Of a stretch of 7,822 nt of DNA, positions 5,921-7,822 are shown piece after piece. A program made the position numbers and the translations under genes. Source of the stretch: JBDTOX01 sp039933015 (GTDB lineage: Bacteria > Pseudomonadota > Gammaproteobacteria > Burkholderiales > Methylophilaceae); assembly GCA_039933015.1 (NCBI GenBank), contig JBDTOX010000143.1:1-7822 (forward strand), written 5' to 3'. Under the pieces are notes generated by a model. It did not search any database and was not told the origin of the DNA. It saw only the letters and a list, made by a program, of their open reading frames with translations. Each line of letters begins with the position of its first letter. Position 1 is the first letter of the stretch.

Positions 5921-7138
5921 TCAGGACACCACCGGCTTAACACGGCTAGCTGCGAGCTTTGCACGTGAACGCGCCTCCTCAACAGTCTTGCCCGTGGCGA
6001 GCGCCACGCCCATACGCCGCCGTATAAAAGATGCTGGTTTTCCGAACAAGCGCAGATCAGAATCAGGCACCGCCAATGCTTCTTGCACGTCTTCAAAAAC
6101 CAGATTATCACTATCTACCCCGCCATAAATTACCGCGCTGGCCCCAGGTGTATGCATGGAGACATTAACCGGCAAGCCCAGAATGGCCCGTGCATGTAAA
6201 TCAAACTCACTAAACCGCTGGCTGGCCATGGTGACCATACCCGTATCATGCGGGCGGGGGCTCACCTCGGAAAACCAGACCTTATCGCCTTTGACAAATA
6301 ACTCCACGCCAAATAAGCCAAGACCGCCAAGGCTATCCGTCACAACCCGCGCAATACGCTGTGCCTCTTCAAGTGCTCTGCTGCTCATGGCCTGAGGCTG
6401 CCAGCTTTCGATATAGTCGCCTTTTTCCTGGATATGGCCGATAGGTGCGCAAAACTGGGTTTCAACTTCACCCACTGCATTCATGGCGCGTACGGTAAGC
6501 AAAGTGATTTCATAATCAAAATCTATCTGGCCTTCAACAATCACGACGCCCTGATTTACTCGGCCGCCAGTCGCGGCATGCTCCCATGCGGGTGCAACCT
6601 GGCTCTGGTCGGTAATACGCGACTGGCCTTTACCGGAAGATGACATGGTGGGTTTGATAAAGCACGGGTAACCAATGCCGTTTGCTTTATCTGGACTACC
6701 GTCTATTGCTTGCTGCAATGCTTGCAGGCTATTGGCAAAGGCATAAGGCGAGGTAGGCAAGTTAAGCTCTTCTGCCGCCAGGCGGCGAATGCCCTCACGG
6801 TTCATGGTGAGTTGAACAGCCTTGACCGTGGGGATAATCCTGGATAGCCCTTGCCGCTCAATTTCAGCCAAGGTGTTGGTATTTAATGCCTCGATTTCCG
6901 GCACGATGAAATGTGGGCGTTCCAACTCGACAAGTTTATGCAATGCCTCACTGTCCGTCATATCAATGACATGCGCGCGATGTGCTACTTGATGGCCCGG
7001 CGCATTGGCATAGCGATCAACGGCAATGACCTCTACACCGAGGCGCTGTAACGCAATAATGACCTCTTTACCCAGTTCTCCGCTACCTAATAGCATGACG
7101 CGAGTAGCCGACGGGCTTAGCGGGGTACCAATTTTCAT
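5921..7138 (-). CDS. purT: Formate-dependent GAR transformylase (phosphoribosylglycinamide formyltransferase 2)
   Basis: PurT makes formyl-GAR from GAR, formate and ATP, the folate-independent route for the third step of de novo purine synthesis. It is a 405-residue ATP-grasp enzyme, slightly longer than the E. coli enzyme (about 392). The N-terminal block RVMLLGSGELGKEV (13-26) and the EIEA segment (81-84) form the GAR-binding region; LTMNREGIRRLAAEELNLPTS (110-130) is near-universal in PurT; SSGKGQ (167-172) is the ATP-grasp glycine-rich loop; Glu279 in FGVELFV and Glu291 in SEVSPRPHDTG are the expected Mg ligands. The start ATG 7138 is preceded by GGAG with 6-base spacing (7148-7145). The globin gene follows 2 bases after the stop. 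The C-terminal RRRMGVALATG motif confirms full length. Confidence 0.97.
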   Translation of the reverse strand: MKIGTPLSPSATRVMLLGSGELGKEVIIALQRLGVEVIAVDRYANAPGHQVAHRAHVIDMTDSEALHKLVELERPHFIVPEIEALNTNTLAEIERQGLSRIIPTVKAVQLTMNREGIRRLAAEELNLPTSPYAFANSLQALQQAIDGSPDKANGIGYPCFIKPTMSSSGKGQSRITDQSQVAPAWEHAATGGRVNQGVVIVEGQIDFDYEITLLTVRAMNAVGEVETQFCAPIGHIQEKGDYIESWQPQAMSSRALEEAQRIARVVTDSLGGLGLFGVELFVKGDKVWFSEVSPRPHDTGMVTMASQRFSEFDLHARAILGLPVNVSMHTPGASAVIYGGVDSDNLVFEDVQEALAVPDSDLRLFGKPASFIRRRMGVALATGKTVEEARSRAKLAASRVKPVVS

Positions 7139-7144
7139 GCATAA

Positions 7145-7148
7145 CTCC
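7145..7148 (-). promoter_or_regulatory. purT ribosome binding site
   Basis: GGAG on the minus strand lies 6 bases before ATG 7138. It supports this start over the next internal Met (residue 15). Confidence 0.75.
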
Positions 7149-7192
7149 GAAATTCAGAATGGCCAAAATAATAACATGACCGTCAATACCTG

Positions 7193-7221
7193 TTGATAAG
7201 CGACGTGCAGACTCGGAACAA
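7193..7221 (-). promoter_or_regulatory. Possible purT-globin promoter
   Basis: On the minus strand TTGTTC (7221-7216), a 17-base spacer and TATCAA (7198-7193) would place the start near 7186 with a leader of about 48 nt. Both hexamers are weak matches. An alternative is TTGACG around 7185 with no good -10 at the right distance. No clear PurR-like operator palindrome was seen. Confidence 0.3.
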
Positions 7222-7486
7222 TAAAGTATTTTTTACTTAGCCTTTAGCTTACAGCTTGTGTATTTTTGCGGGAAATCACCTTTCGTCATGGAAGCACCTG
7301 CAGCATGGACGGAACCTGGCTATAGCAGTCAGCTCGGCCGTGATGTGATATTCCCGTTCGGTTTCCTTGAAGTCCAGCATCCACAAGCCCAAAAGGTCCA
7401 GGATATGAGCTGGCATTCCCGATTATCAGTAGTGTGCTTGAACCGCACCGCCAGAGGCTTCTAACCGACTTTCTGTTTGGCCCGGC
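7222..7486. other. Intergenic stretch without a supportable gene
   Basis: About 265 bases lie between the purT promoter area and the receptor stop. A rightward GTG-started frame (7258-7464, 68 codons) and a leftward frame continuing 66 codons past the receptor stop both stay open, but neither protein resembles a family I recognise and neither has a good ribosome site. No clear intrinsic terminator for the receptor gene was found here. The only repeat seen is a 5-bp AAGTA/TACTT inverted repeat at 7224-7238. Confidence 0.5.
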
Positions 7487-7822
7487 TCAATCACGATCAG
7501 GCTGGGCTCCAGTCTTTCTGGATCTGCCGAAGTCGTAAGTCACGCCTACCCAGGCAGCACGCGGCGCAGCCGGCGTACGGAATTGCTCAGCAGCACCCCC
7601 TGCGAAGACGTTTTCACCCAACAGACCGAACGTGGAATAGTTGCGGTCAAACAGGTTGTTCACCTTGGCAAACAGGCGCCAGTTCTCATTTACAGAATAA
7701 TTCACATCAACATGCACCACTGTGTATCCAGGTACTTTGCCATTGCTATCCAGATTATTTTCATCACCGCGTGCGTATTGGCTGGAATTGATTACGACAT
7801 TGCTGCCGATATTGAGTGCCTG
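7487..7822 (-). CDS. TonB-dependent outer-membrane receptor, C-terminal part (5' end outside window)
   Basis: The frame is open from the right edge to TGA 7489-7487 and encodes the last 111 residues of a TonB-dependent receptor, an outer-membrane beta-barrel that imports siderophores, heme, vitamins or similar ligands using the inner-membrane TonB/ExbBD complex. Diagnostic stretches are SSQYARGDENN, GYTVVHVDVNYSV, WRLFAKVNNLFDRNYSTFGLLG (the classic last-strand NLFDxxY motif) and APRAAWVGVTYDF, the final beta-strand. After the terminal aromatic Phe there is a 13-residue hydrophilic tail (GRSRKTGAQPDRD), so the usual C-terminal Phe is not last. The substrate cannot be inferred from this fragment. 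The GTG at 7720 is internal, because the preceding 34 codons also match the family. Confidence 0.93.
   Translation of the reverse strand, partial: QALNIGSNVVINSSQYARGDENNLDSNGKVPGYTVVHVDVNYSVNENWRLFAKVNNLFDRNYSTFGLLGENVFAGGAAEQFRTPAAPRAAWVGVTYDFGRSRKTGAQPDRD

Noticed and set aside
7288..7486. Cobalamin or other riboswitch near the receptor gene
   Set aside because: The region is downstream of the receptor, not upstream, and the conserved B12-box pattern is absent.

Overview
The window looks like chromosomal DNA of a betaproteobacterium with roughly balanced base composition. The protein sequences (TypA, two RhlE-type helicases, PurT, a group II truncated globin, a TonB-dependent receptor) read as beta/gammaproteobacterial. 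A methylotroph-like lineage (Methylophilaceae or a relative) is my guess from general resemblance only. The genes are dense and use ordinary codons, with no insertion sequence, phage gene, tRNA, rRNA or CRISPR array visible.

Layout from left to right: the 3' end of an alanine dehydrogenase gene (+) runs into a near-perfect intrinsic terminator that it shares with the convergent gene typA/bipA (-). A divergent control region of about 340 bases follows. It carries a promoter for typA and a very good sigma70-type promoter pointing right. That promoter feeds an unusually long (about 240 nt), hairpin-rich leader in front of two tandem DEAD-box helicase genes (rhlE-type, +, +), neither of which appears to start with ATG. 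A short convergent gap leads to a two-gene unit on the minus strand, purT followed by a group II truncated hemoglobin, with a 2-nt gap between them. Next is about 350 bases without a gene I can support, and finally the 3' end of a TonB-dependent outer-membrane receptor (-) that runs off the window.

Functionally the left half is about ribosomes: TypA/BipA is a translational GTPase and RhlE-type helicases remodel rRNA/RNA, both classes being tied to ribosome assembly and growth in the cold. The long leader before the first helicase fits post-transcriptional (perhaps temperature-responsive) control. The right half couples formate-dependent purine synthesis (PurT) to a small heme protein. The most interesting signals are regulatory: the helicase leader, with competing pairings around its Shine-Dalgarno sequence and a 12-codon upstream ORF ending on it, and a GC-rich hairpin plus T-tract just inside the globin ORF. 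I found no clearly new multi-gene system.
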